Shown: piece by piece, positions 27,009 to 36,389 of the stretch
How the letters are laid out: every line of letters starts with the position of its first letter
How positions within the stretch are numbered: the stretch's first letter is position 1
Position numbers and translations under genes: made by a program
The notes under the pieces: generated by a model
Database searches by the model: none
What the model was told of the DNA's origin: nothing
Seen by the model: only the letters and a program-made list of their open reading frames with translations
Assembly (NCBI GenBank): GCA_038380435.1
Contig: JAWZYU010000007.1
Span: 86,318,334-86,382,333, forward strand
Origin: Ryuthela nishihirai
Taxonomy: Eukaryota; Arthropoda; Arachnida; Araneae; Heptathelidae
Direction of reading: 5' to 3'
Length of the DNA stretch: 64,000 bases

Positions 27009-27335
27009 TTTTTAAACTGATACATGCCTCATCTTACTTCGAGAGTACTATCTTTTGTGCTCGTAAGAATAGTATATAGATATGAAGAGACAGAAGAAGG
27101 AGACACGTTTTACGTATTCATGAGTTCACACTGATATTTTGTCCATGAGTGTCCCATGTCCATGAGTTTTCACTATAGATCACTCCATCGATTGTTTCTT
27201 AGTTTTGAGGATTCTTGTAGCGATAGATGGCGCTGGTTAAACTTCCGAAAATCGGAATATCCTTTTTTAAACTGATACATGCCTCATCTTACTTCGAGAG
27301 GACTATCTTTGCTCGTAAGAATAGTATATAGATAT
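27009..27335. repeat. Recent segmental duplication within the array, copy 2
   Basis: Partner of the segment at 26247-26573. The match ends at 27336, where GATATG becomes GATATC. It suggests unequal exchange out of register by three monomers. Confidence 0.85.
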
Positions 27336-28163
27336 CAAGAGACACAAGAAGGAAACACGTTTTATATACCCATGAGTTCACACTGATGTTTTGTCCATGA
27401 GTTTCCCATGTCCATGAGTTTTCACTGTAGTTCACTCCATCGGTTGTTTCTTAGTTTTGAGGATTCCTGTAGCGATTGATGACGGTGGTTAAACGTCCAA
27501 AAAACAGAATATCGTTTTTTTAACTGACACATGCTTCATCTTACTTCGAAAGTACTATCTTTTGTGCTCGTAAGAATAGTATATAGATATGAAGAGACAC
27601 AAGAAGGAGACACGTTTTATGTATCCATGAGTTCACACTGATATTTTGTTCATGAGTGTCCCATGTTATGAGTTTTCACTATAGTTCATTCCATTGGTTG
27701 TTTCTTAGTTTTGAGGATTCCTGTACAGATAGGTGGCGCTGATTAAACATCCAAAAAACAGAATATCGTTTTTTTAAACTGATACATGCCTCATTTTTCT
27801 TCGAAAGTACTATCTTTTGTGCTCCTAAGAATAGTATATAGATATGAAGAGACACAAGAAGGAGACACGTTTTATGTATCCATGAGTTCACACCGATGTT
27901 TTGTCTATGAGTGTCCCATGTCCAGTGTCCCATGTCCAGTGTCCCATGTCCATGTTCATTTCCATGGGTAGTTCTGTCCATAGGTTGTTTCGTTGTTTTG
28001 AGGATTCCTGTACCGATAGATGGCGCTGGTTAAACGTCCAAAAAACAGAATATCGTTTTTTAAATGTGATACATGCTTCATCTTACTTCGAAAGTACTGT
28101 CTATTGTGCTCATAAGAACAGTATATAGATATGAAGAGACACAATAAGGAGACACGTTTTATG

Positions 28164-29680
28164 CGCTTATTTAAACGTACCGAGGGAACTCTGAAAAGAG
28201 ATAGTGTTTTGGAATAACTGCTGAGAGAGCTTACTTTTTATCGGCGGTTGAAGTCAGTGACTTCCAAGCCAGGCCTCGATACTGGGACCCAACTTTTCAT
28301 GGAAATATTGTTGTTTTCCAGTGAGTTTTCAGATTTTTTAATTTACAAACAAAAGCGCCTGTTCAGATTGTCTTCCGTTCGAATCATATTTAATGCAGTC
28401 AACATTGACTTATTGTGAAAAAATGACTGTTCATGCTTTCCTTTTCATACATTAGGAAATTGAAGATTCGTGCATGTAAGAGTGAGTTCGATGTATCTTT
28501 TTTAAAAATATGCAACTATCTGTCTTAACAGTTAGCTTTCACACGACATAGGTGTTCAATAACATTCATGTGTTACTAAGGATCTCAAACCTTGACTTTG
28601 TTCGAAGTAAGTAACCTACTGTCTATGGGATAGATGCTGGCTATCGCAACTTGTGGCTGTATCGGTTGTGGTAAAGTACTGAATAGGCTATTGTGAGATT
28701 TTCGTCGTAAGCAGATATATGGAAAAAATCTGATGATGCTTGCGATTTGTCTACTTTGATCGTATGGTTTATTAGAAAGATACACGTAGGGAAGATGTAT
28801 TAGTGTTTGAACTTTAATTATCTTGTGAGAGAAAGCATACATAATGAGAGTTTTACGAATCTGTTGAGAGACGCACATCTGAAGATTGAGTTATGAGATT
28901 GTATGACAGTGAAGCAAACGCAATTTTTCATTCTAAATGCTTGTTGCTTGCTGTACTAAAACGATTCACTGAAATTCCTCCTCGTATGCCTCACGAAAAT
29001 GTAAATTGTAATTCATCAGTTATATTTGTCATCTTCGGGGGTGAAGTCTGGATCTGTGTAAACATGACAGATATAAATTTCATAATATCTGCCACATAGT
29101 TTAGCACTTTTCCGAGGAGTCTGTCATATGTTAACTCCTGAATTTAATCAGAAAATAATATTAAAAGTATAATATTATAAAATAATATTAAAAATATGGG
29201 GTGTCATAATGTGTGTCATCTCAATTTTTAGTGTTAGTAATTGCAATTCCACTAATATGGAAAACAACAATCGCCCTTTGAATTTCATAGATTCTTATTT
29301 TTAAGTGCATCTATCGGTAGAAGAATTCCTTCTGTATTTCGGTGAGAAACGAGTAATTATTTAATTTTGTCCAAAACACGAAGCGACGGCTCTTCTCGAA
29401 GTAAGCCGAAGCATTATTTTACCTGTCTCCATCGCTGTCCCCATAGGTCAGCATTAGTGGGGTGGACGCGTGTTCCGTGACCTTTGTACATCACTAGTTG
29501 GCCAGCTTGTTGCTATGGCTTGTCTGGCGTTTCAGTAGATCACATGCCAATTAGTGTGGAAAGTTTTGTAACAGGGAGAGAAGGTCGCTTCTTGTAAGCA
29601 CAACGTGAGGACATCGGCACAAGTACAGAATTTTCAGGCCCCCGGTTAGAACATATGTGTCAGTGCATAGGCAGATACGA
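28164..29680. other. AT-rich low-copy sequence, no gene seen
   Basis: The satellite stops abruptly at 28163. Past that point there are no similarities I recognise. Open frames at 28585-28878 (minus) and 28893-29099 (plus) are short, with no motif or splice context. A TAATATTAAAA-type AT-rich stretch lies near 29155-29200. Confidence 0.4.
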
Positions 29681-29687
29681 AGAAGTG

Positions 29688-29905
29688 TTTGCTAAATTTT
29701 GACTATCAGTCCAGTTGCAAATAAAATTTCTGTGGATTAGTGCAGGTAAGTTGAGAGGATGCGCTCGAGTGAGACAACGTATTATTTTTATTGTCGACGT
29801 ATTTGCTAAATTTTGACTATCAGTCCAGTTGCAAATAAAATATCAGTGGATTTGACTATCAGTGCAATTGCAAATAATATTTCAGTGGATTTAGGTAAGT
29901 TGAGA
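29688..29905. repeat. Local direct duplications
   Basis: A ~43 bp segment containing TTTGCTAAATTTTGACTATC and AGTTGCAAATAAAAT occurs at 29688-29730 and 29799-29841. A partial third copy (TTTGACTATCAGTGCAATTG) is at about 29853-29883. The phrase AGGTAAGTTGAGAGAG also repeats at 29893 and 29913. Recent small-scale duplication. Confidence 0.7.
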
Positions 29906-29917
29906 GAGTTTCAGGTA

Positions 29918-29957
29918 AGTTGAGAGAGGCAATGTTAGTACATTGCCTCTCTCAACT
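29918..29957. repeat. Perfect 17 bp hairpin
   Basis: AGTTGAGAGAGGCAATG (29918-29934) is followed by a 6-nt loop TTAGTA and its exact complement CATTGCCTCTCTCAACT (29941-29957). There is no T-run that would make it a terminator. Function unknown. Confidence 0.85.
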
Positions 29958-30670
29958 GCTTTTTATAGTTGAAATATTTGCTAAAACTAATGCCCCCTAC
30001 TCCATTAACATGCATTCATGATGGAACTAAAGTTTCTTAGCATTCTTACTTTCTATAACATTCTATCTCGTACAAAAAAAAAGTAATTTTTTTAACCAAT
30101 TTCATCAGCGTGATGAGGCATACGTTCGCACGCAAACGGTGGGAGCGGCGATTTCTACAACTGTTTCAGCTGATTTTTCTTCGGAGTAGCGTTACTACGT
30201 GGAAACACAGATATCTGACTGCGCCAACCCGATGGAGACTAATTTTAATATGCGCAGCACTTGGAGGCTTAGGACGCGTAATTTCAAAATGGTTTGTCTA
30301 CCTTGGGTACTTTGAAACATATCATAAAGGGTAGAATTGGGAGTGTGGAGAACCGTCTCTGGACTTGGAAAAATATCGAGTCCGCAAACCACGATAAAGA
30401 GTGCTAGTGGGTTTTCACGATGTAAGACAGCGCTCCTGATATGGAAGCAGTACAGATCCAAGATTCACCCGTCAATAAAACCCTTGTGATTCCCCATTTG
30501 GAATAATTTCACAGGCCTTAACCATTCATCAGTAAATGGTGGTCTGGGGTGAGACTCCCAACATGGGTCTATTTGGTCGACTCTACTACCCCTCAATATT
30601 TTTCATCATTACGAATAAAATGAGATTTTTTTTTCTTTCATTAATTTTTTACCCATCGGCATTTTCTGTG

Positions 30671-31075
30671 AAACAGACTTTTAAAACTGTTACTGTGGGA
30701 TAGTGCTTCTTCTAATGAAGGGCGCAAAATACGGGTGCCTTGTTCAAGGATTGCATCAGTGATGAGGCTTTTTAGCTGTGCAAAATTAACGCAGACAGCA
30801 TGGTAGCGGTTTCAAATCACGCTGTAGGAAGGAATTTTTTTTTTAAATACAGGAGACGTACCAAAGTTATAGGTTGCCATATTACCCCTTTTTACATAAT
30901 TTATTTTTAAACCAGATTTTATTAATTTTTTACTCTGTGGAACAGTTACTGTGGAGTGCAGACCTTGTTCAAGGATTGCATTAGCGATGGGTGTTTTTAG
31001 CTGGGTAAAATGAGTGTGGACAACGAGGTAGCAGGTTCAAATCACGCCGTGGGGGGAGGATTTTTTTTCCCGATG
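30671..31075 (+). repeat. Two diverged copies of a tRNA-like SINE-type repeat
   Basis: The segment 30671-30844 is partly repeated at 30938-31070. Shared blocks are CTTGTTCAAGGATTGCAT, TTTTTAGCTG and GTTTCAAATCACGC / GTTCAAATCACGCC, then a T-run. The last resembles a tRNA B box (GGTTCRANTCC). This suggests degenerate tRNA-derived SINE copies; too worn for a firm family call. Confidence 0.45.
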
Positions 31076-31417
31076 AAACGCATCTAGAGAAAACTGTTTT
31101 ATTTCGACCGTGGGGCGATTTTTGATAAAGGTAAGGGAATTTTGATGAATATTCAATTACTAGGGAATTGATTAGTGAACTTGGAAAATTTCAGATGAAT
31201 ACCAAAGGAGTTTAATAGATGGGTTTTTAATAAAGGGAAGGGGTTTTTAATGTGTGTTTTATTAATAAGGAGTTGATTAGCAGACTTGGAAAATTTCAGA
31301 TGAATACCGAAGGAGTTTTAATAGAGGTAACTTTTGGTTTTTAATAAAGGTGAGGGAATTTTGATGAGTGTTTAATTATAAGGAATAAATACAGCGAATA
31401 TGCAACTTGTTTAGGGA

Positions 31418-31576
31418 AAGGGACCTGGGTTCGAGCCCCGGGTAAGGCATGGATGTGTGTGTTGTTTTTCTGCTGAGGTCCTGCCATCCTCACAGACCTT
31501 CTACTATGGCATATTAACTGACAGGCTCCTGTCAGACCTCTTTGGCAAGCAGCTGCTTGAGGGGGTATTTTTTTTT
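31418..31576 (+). mobile_element. SINE fragment, tRNA-Ser/Leu-headed family (5' truncated)
   Basis: The sequence from AAGGGACCTGGGTTCGAGCC to the GGTATTTTTTTTT tail matches the reverse complement of the fuller copy at 37553-37770, including CTGCTGAGGTCCTGCCA and TACTATGGCATAT. The A-box half of the head is missing here. The flanking TTTAATAAAGG-type sequence is local repeat. Confidence 0.8.
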
Positions 31577-32023
31577 AGGGAACTTGTAAAAGGATCGGAG
31601 TTTGTGAAGTTTTAATAGAGATGAGTTTAATAAAAGGGAATTTTAATTACTAGGGAACTGTTTAGCAGACTTGGTAAAATGAATAGCGGAGGAGTTTAAT
31701 AGAAGTGAGTTTAATAAAAGAGGATTTTGATAAGTGTTTAATTACTAACAATACAACTTTATTTTTATTTTGATAAGTGTTTAGTTTTTAACAATACAAC
31801 TTTGGGAGTTGATTTTATGTGAGGAGCTGCTTTTACAATTGAGACTTGTATCATCACTTTCTGTGTGAGATGCAATTATTCTGAGGCTTGCATCAGCCGA
31901 TCCGAGGGAAGGAGGGGGCTTAAAATATAGGTGGACATGAAAAAACAAGGGGTTTATAGGTGGGTCAACCAGGGGATCTGCAAAATCGAGGACTTAAAAT
32001 ATGGGGCAACCGGGGGAAATAAA

Positions 32024-32342
32024 GAAATTATAGCTAAAATAAGGGTTTTTTGGGAAAAGAGTGTTCCTCATAGGCACGAGATGGCCCCAGGGTTTCTTTT
32101 TAATAAGGGGGAAGGAATTTTTAATAAGGGGGAAATCAAAAATCGAGGAATTAGAGTTAAAATAAGGGTTTTTGGGAAAATAGTGTTCCTCATAGGCACC
32201 AGATGGCGCCAGGGTTTTTTTTTTTTAATAAGGGGGAGGATTTTTTTATAAAGGGGAATCAAAAATCGAGGAATTAGAGTTAAAATATTTATTTTTGGGA
32301 AAATAGTACTCTTCATTGTCACCAGATGGCGCCACGGGTTAA
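32024..32342. repeat. 123 bp tandem repeat with CTCF-like cores
   Basis: Units begin at about 32024, 32148 and 32271 (the last incomplete). Each starts GAATTAGAGTTAAAATA (or a variant) and contains GTTCCTCATAGGCACCAGATGG-type sequence, then T-runs and AATAAGGGGG. The core GCACCAGATGGCGC (32196-32209) and TCACCAGATGGCGC (32319-32332) agree closely with the CTCF consensus; the first unit has decayed (GCACGAGATGGCCC). The open frames across this region are repeat artefacts. Confidence 0.75.
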
Positions 32343-32641
32343 AGAGGGGGGTTAATTATGAATTATTAATAAGGAGGCGTGGACTGTTACATAATGTTAC
32401 GTAATGATTACGTTATAGTGGGATTACGTAATAGGGGGCGTGGCCTGTACCGTCATAAGGGGGGGGGAAGCAGTGTGCAAAGGGCGAACGGTGGAATGTG
32501 AACAAACTACTAACGTTTTGTTTTCTGTTGGGAATACCACCCTTATGCACATAAATATTTCTTTTGGGCACCGAAGTTTGCTTATTCTATAAAAATGTAA
32601 AAGAAGAGTGGGGATTAGCTATGAAAATCTCAAACTAGATT

Positions 32642-32705
32642 GGATTGTTTTACCCATTTCATTCCCTCCATCAAATGGAGGGGAACGAAATGGATAAAAC
32701 AATCC
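32642..32705. repeat. ~30 bp near-perfect hairpin just upstream of the first exon seen
   Basis: GGATTGTTTTACCCATTTC plus ATTCCCTCCAT on the left is mirrored by ATGGAGGGG plus AACGAAATGGATAAAACAATCC on the right, with a 3-nt loop. There are two mismatches and one 1-nt bulge. It lies 193 bp before the OCA2 exon at 32899. It may be the ends of a tiny palindromic MITE. Confidence 0.75.
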
Positions 32706-32898
32706 GAACGAAGAGAGGTGGGGGGGGGGACACTTCTCTTCATCAAGTATGGAAAGCTTGTTAGCCTAAAGTTTAATACTCATCGATATTCCTGGATTTA
32801 TTCAAAATATGGATAATGAGAATCAAACCAATCCGTATGAAATGTATTTGATATTCAGAATTCTTATTGTGTTTTAAAATTCAAAGGCATTTTTTCAG

Positions 32899-33040
32899 GG
32901 AGGAAAATCCAAACGATTCTGGGTCGAGACCGAGTACTCCTTCCAGTGATTTCAGTGAGGTAGAAGAACGGAAGCACTTCCGGGAGTTCGTCAACAACGT
33001 CAAGTTAGCCATCTTGACAGGCATTCTGCTCTTCAGCGTG
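32899..33040 (+). CDS. OCA2: OCA2 / P-protein-like, exon A (end of N-terminus and first membrane segment)
   Basis: The exon lies between a TTTTTTCAG acceptor and a GTAAGC donor. It is 142 bp: one base completing a codon, then 47 codons, ending in phase 0. The translation is a Ser/Glu-rich cytosolic stretch (NDSGSRPSTPSSDFSEVEE) followed by a hydrophobic segment (KLAILTGILLFSV) placed where the P protein has its first transmembrane helix. P proteins are 12-helix membrane proteins of the ArsB/NhaD-type (SLC13-like) superfamily that regulate pigment-granule pH and anion conductance. Identity rests on phase-compatible joining to the better-conserved exons downstream. Earlier exons, including any dileucine sorting signal, are not found here. 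Confidence 0.72.
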
Positions 33041-33169
33041 GTAAGCGAAATTTATTTTAAATTCTAGCAGTTTTTTAAATCAGAGCATGCAAAATTTTGT
33101 TAAATTTCGCGGTATTCATATTATTTTTTAGTGTTTTTTCTTGTTTATAAGAAGTAAATTAATAACACT

Positions 33170-34112
33170 TGGCGACACACAAAAAGGATTTGATATGAAA
33201 ATAGCCAATCTTAACTAATTTTGAGGTGCTGAACACGAAAATGAAAATAAAATTTGTCAATTGGCTCTTGCTTACGAGAGACAGAGATGATCATGTATAA
33301 ATGACTCAGTCCGCACTGAGTATATAGGTAACCATTTTGCAATGCTGTATTTTAAACTCCAGATTGCAACATATTGCTTTGTATTGCATCAGCCGTCCAT
33401 ACACACAACCCCCGGATGTATTGCATCATTTTCTGATGCAATGTAGTTGAGTCATGACATCGCGGCTTTACGATCGCAGACAAAAGATGATGCAGTCGTT
33501 AGTTGTAAGCGACATCTCAGTCTCGTAGGGTGAACAAGTTTTTTGAGCGACTGTCATTTATCCCTGAGTCATGAGTACATCACAAGTGATTCTTGCAGTT
33601 TTAATCCAGCAGTAGAGATGCCTCGCAACTGTGTTAAATAGTGCAGATATAGTTTGTTACATTTGCAAGTAAATGATGTTTGCAAGCCAGAAAAGGGCCA
33701 TCACTCCAATAGTGAAAGCGGCATATGAATTTTATTTTGGATGCAAGATCGAGGACCAGGACAAGTCCTGGGCCCCCACACATATGCTGCAGTATGTGTG
33801 TAAGAAATCTTCCGAAGAGGCTGAAAGGCGAAAAAGTGGTGATACCGTCTGCTGTTCCTATGGTTTGGAGAGAGCCAAGCAATCAGGCAAATGACTTCTA
33901 CTTCTGCATGGTTCCACCTGTTTCTGGAGGCATCACAAAGAAAAAGAAGTGGTCTATACCATAACCGAATATACAATCTGCTCTCCTACCAGTTCTGCAT
34001 GGCAAAGGCCTTCCCATTTCAGAACCTCTAAAAAATTTTCCATCGATTCAGACGATGAGGAGGGAGACAAACTGATGTCGGGTTCTCCATAGCCTTCGGT
34101 GTCTAATGATGA
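33170..34112 (+). pseudogene. MVWREP-family element, copy 1 (5' flank and N-terminal part only)
   Basis: The first ~450 bp (33172-33620) match the noncoding 5' flank of copy 3 (47270-47700), including GGTGCTGAACACGAAAATG. The coding remnant follows across several frames: a Cys-pair start, AYEFYFGCKI, DQDKSW, HICC, LKGEK, AVPMVWREPSNQ, DFYFCMVP, then an acidic FSIDSDDEEG-like stretch. Frames shift repeatedly and it stops at a join with LINE sequence at about 34113-34136. The spaced Cys pairs suggest zinc binding. Function of the family is unknown to me; it is multicopy here and behaves like a mobile element. Confidence 0.75.
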
Positions 34113-34135
34113 TCCATTATAATAATTATTATTAT

Positions 34136-35100
34136 TAATACTACCAGTCTCATCAATTCTACTACCTGTCTCATCAACAGCTCGAATGAAAGAGTTCATC
34201 TCATCAACATCATTTGCCAAAAGAGCTAAATCATCAGCATAATCTAAATCAGAATTTTTCGTATCTCCAGTCCATTTAAGGCCAAAATCTTTCCCTTGAA
34301 GTGAATTTCATAACATAATCAATAACCAAGCTAAAGAGAAAAGGAGACAAAATGCACCCTTGTCGAACACCAGAAGTAATGCTAAACCAATTGCTACAAG
34401 CCTTACCAACTCTCACACACGACTCAGTGTTATTATAGAGAGCTTTCATTATGTTAACTAACTTGTCAGGTATACCATATGATCTCACAATCAACCACAA
34501 ATTATGACGATCAACAGAGTCGAAAGCCTTTTTGAAATCAACAAAGCTAGCAACCAAAGGTTTCTGAAACTCTAAACATTTCTCAAGAATCTGCCTAAGT
34601 GAAAATACCTGATCCACACATCCCCTACCACTTCTGAATCCACATTGCTCATCACGCAATTGACTGTCAACCAGATTCTTAATTCCATTAAGCACAATCA
34701 TGGAAAGAACTTTACCTGGAACAGAGAGTAGGCGGATACCCCTATAGTTATCACAAGAACTGCCATCACCTTTTTTGAAAATAGGGATAATAATAGCTCT
34801 GGTAAAATTCTTAGGAACCATGCCTTTATCATAAAAGACATTCAAAATTTCAGTCATCCAAGTGGTAATTGAAACATTCCCAGCTCATTTCCGTAGTTCC
34901 GTCATTCCAGCAATTTCCCTAATAATTTCATCTACCCCTGGGGGTTTATGAAGTTTAAGTGTAGAAATAGCCAAAATAACTTCATATTGTATTATAGGGC
35001 CAACATTAAAACCAATAATGCATGTAACGTCATTACAAACAATGGGAGTAGAATTAACCACATTGTTTAGAACATCACTGAAATGCTAGCAATCACTAAA
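34136..35100 (-). mobile_element. LINE reverse transcriptase fragment (RTE-like), broken
   Basis: Read from 35100 leftwards: an N-terminal RT part (LKLHKPPGVDEI), a stop near 34890, then a 193-codon open frame (34857-34276) with NYRGIRLLSVPGKV, EQCGFRSGRGCVDQVFSLRQ, FVDFKKAFDSVDRHNLW, SGVRQGCILSPFLF, and after a frameshift the catalytic YADD box (DLDYADDLALLANDVDEMN). These are RT motifs 1 to 5 of non-LTR elements, most like the RTE clade. It is truncated on both sides. A more 3'-complete relative is at 59279-60620. Confidence 0.9.
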
Positions 35101-35426
35101 TTTATATTTTGCCGAATCGTGGAGTCATGGGTAATTGCCTCCTGCCACTAACCCCACAGGAACGTGGATGATTTCAGCTATTTCGAAACCTCCAAATGCT
35201 GACCTCTACTTGATCGTCCCCTTCGGTGTGGAAAACCTATCCGGGACAACATCGCTCATAAACACAGATATTTCTTCGCCAGAATGAATCAGAGCTGTGA
35301 AAGCATTTTGGCCACATTGCATGTCCGCCGTCTGAAGCTGAGAAAGCCTAACTATTGTTAATTGCCCTTCCTCCTGAGCTTCAAACACATGCATTGAAAC
35401 GCGCGCACATAACGCCTCTTCTGGAT

Positions 35427-35812
35427 TTGGGTTGGGTTGTTTTACCTCTGAGCGGCACTTTTTTGCACACCATGGGCTAAATGGCCAGGCCACCAGGACC
35501 CCGAAGGCTCAGAGAAGGTTGGGGGAGGGGACCCACTGGAACAGCTGTTGGGAGACAGATGGTAGCCTCCCGTCAAGGCCATCCAGCATGTTCTTTAACG
35601 TGCACAGGGTATGGCTCTCCCGCACACGGGACCACGGCTTAACGTCCCATCCGACGGACGGCGGCCTTTTCAAGCCCATCGGTGTCCCCTACTGACCGTG
35701 GGCAGGGCGGGGAATTTTGCGGAGATAAATCTCAACGCTGACCCAGCTGGGACTCGAACCTGGAAACTACAGATTACGAGCCTGGCGCGCTACCAACTGA
35801 GCCACCCCCACC
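35427..35812 (-). mobile_element. SINE, tRNA-Thr-like head, full copy with target duplication
   Basis: On the minus strand it begins with a tRNA-like head (GGCTCAGTTGGTAGCGCGCC, then CTCGTAATCTG and CCAGGTTCGAGTCCCAGCTG). The A and B boxes and an anticodon-loop CGT are visible. The body runs to CAAAAAAGTGCCGCTCAGAG and an AACAACCCAACCC end. The 14 bp CGCCTCTTCTGGAT is duplicated on both sides (35413-35426 and 35813-35826), so this insertion is intact. It landed in the Gypsy gag remnant. Its plus strand shows an 87-codon frame seen in other copies, which is not a gene. Confidence 0.93.
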
Positions 35813-35826
35813 CGCCTCTTCTGGAT

Positions 35827-36389
35827 CATCTGGTGCAGTTTACACTGAATTAATCTCAGCACTGGGCGATTTCCTCTTTGCTCGCCATTGAGGGGAATCT
35901 CTGCGAAGATGCTTGTTCGAGCCGCACTCAATCGGACCCAGGGTATCGTAACCATCACACGATGCACCACGAGATCCTAAGCCACTTGCCCTTTGCTGTC
36001 TGAAGCCCAAGACGTTTCATTTGCAGTTGATGCTCGCGTTGTGCTTGCCTTTCTTCTGCCTCGCGCTGCGCTTTCCTTTCTTTGGTCTCGCGCTGCGCTT
36101 GCCTTTCTTCCACAACCAATCGCAAGCGTTCTCTTCATTCCTCGGTCTCGCTTGTGCTTGTTTATCAATTAGCTCGAATCGCGTTAATTCGATTTCTCTC
36201 AATTCTAATTCGTGCTTTCTACCATCATAGGAAAGCTCTGCTATTTCCTGAATCAAAGAATAACCGCTGACAGCGTCTGCTCACAAATCAGACCCAATAG
36301 CTTCCATGTTTTGCGTTGATCCGCGTATGGCATAGCACAGATTAACAAGACAAAAACTGGCTCTACAGATTAAATGTTACCGCACCCGA
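35827..36389 (-). pseudogene. Ty3/Gypsy-type retroelement leader and gag start, broken
   Basis: On the minus strand, 36256-36017 encodes a charged coiled-coil-like segment (HELELREIELTRFELIDKQ, then several RSARxKKGK repeats). In the overlapping frames the repeats read like QAQREAEERQAQRE, typical of the N-terminal gag region of some arthropod Gypsy elements. A CTTGGGCTTCAG continuation follows to about 35980. No protease, RT or integrase is present. The SINE at 35427-35812 lies within it. The assignment is inference from style and position next to an LTR-like stretch. Confidence 0.45.

Larger units (their letters stand above)
1040..28163. repeat. Higher-order satellite array (A monomers and B blocks)
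   Basis: A continuous ~27 kb array. Monomer A is ~250 bp and runs from the GTTCACTCCATCGG box through GATAGATGGCGCTGG to the CATGAGTTTTCACTATA tail. Block B is ~735 bp. It replaces the end of an A monomer at CTGATGTTTCTAAATATTC and returns to A at GTTCACTCC. B blocks begin near 1246, 2195, 3690, 5712, 6703, 8440, 9920, 10903, 12170, 13666, 16122, 19881, 20863, 21868, 23357 and 25368. After each come 1, 3, 4, 1, 4, 3, 1, 2, 3, 7, 10, 1, 1, 3, 5 and 8 A monomers (one of the seven truncated), about 58 in total with the first, diverged one. Units differ by scattered substitutions and small indels, so the array is not freshly homogenised. The right edge at 28163 is abrupt, in the middle of an A monomer. 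Confidence 0.93.

Noticed and set aside
1040..28163. CRISPR-like regular repeats
   Set aside because: Repeats are 250-735 bp with no short spacer pattern and no cas genes, in a eukaryotic context. This is satellite DNA.
30110..30334. 74-codon plus-strand frame and its antisense partner (30195-30461)
   Set aside because: No recognisable motif, no splice signals, and overlapping frames on both strands in low-copy sequence.
31931..32251. 106-codon plus-strand frame
   Set aside because: It is the 123 bp tandem repeat read through; the protein is just the repeat twice.
35432..35695. 87-codon frame seen three times (also 45552-45815 and 62441-62704)
   Set aside because: It lies antisense within SINE copies; recurrence comes from the repeat family.
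35760..35812. tRNA gene (Thr) at the right end of the SINE, and similar heads at 37700-37770, 45890-45936 and 52873-52940
   Set aside because: Acceptor pairing is not maintained and each is attached to a SINE body with target duplications. They are SINE heads, not tRNA genes.
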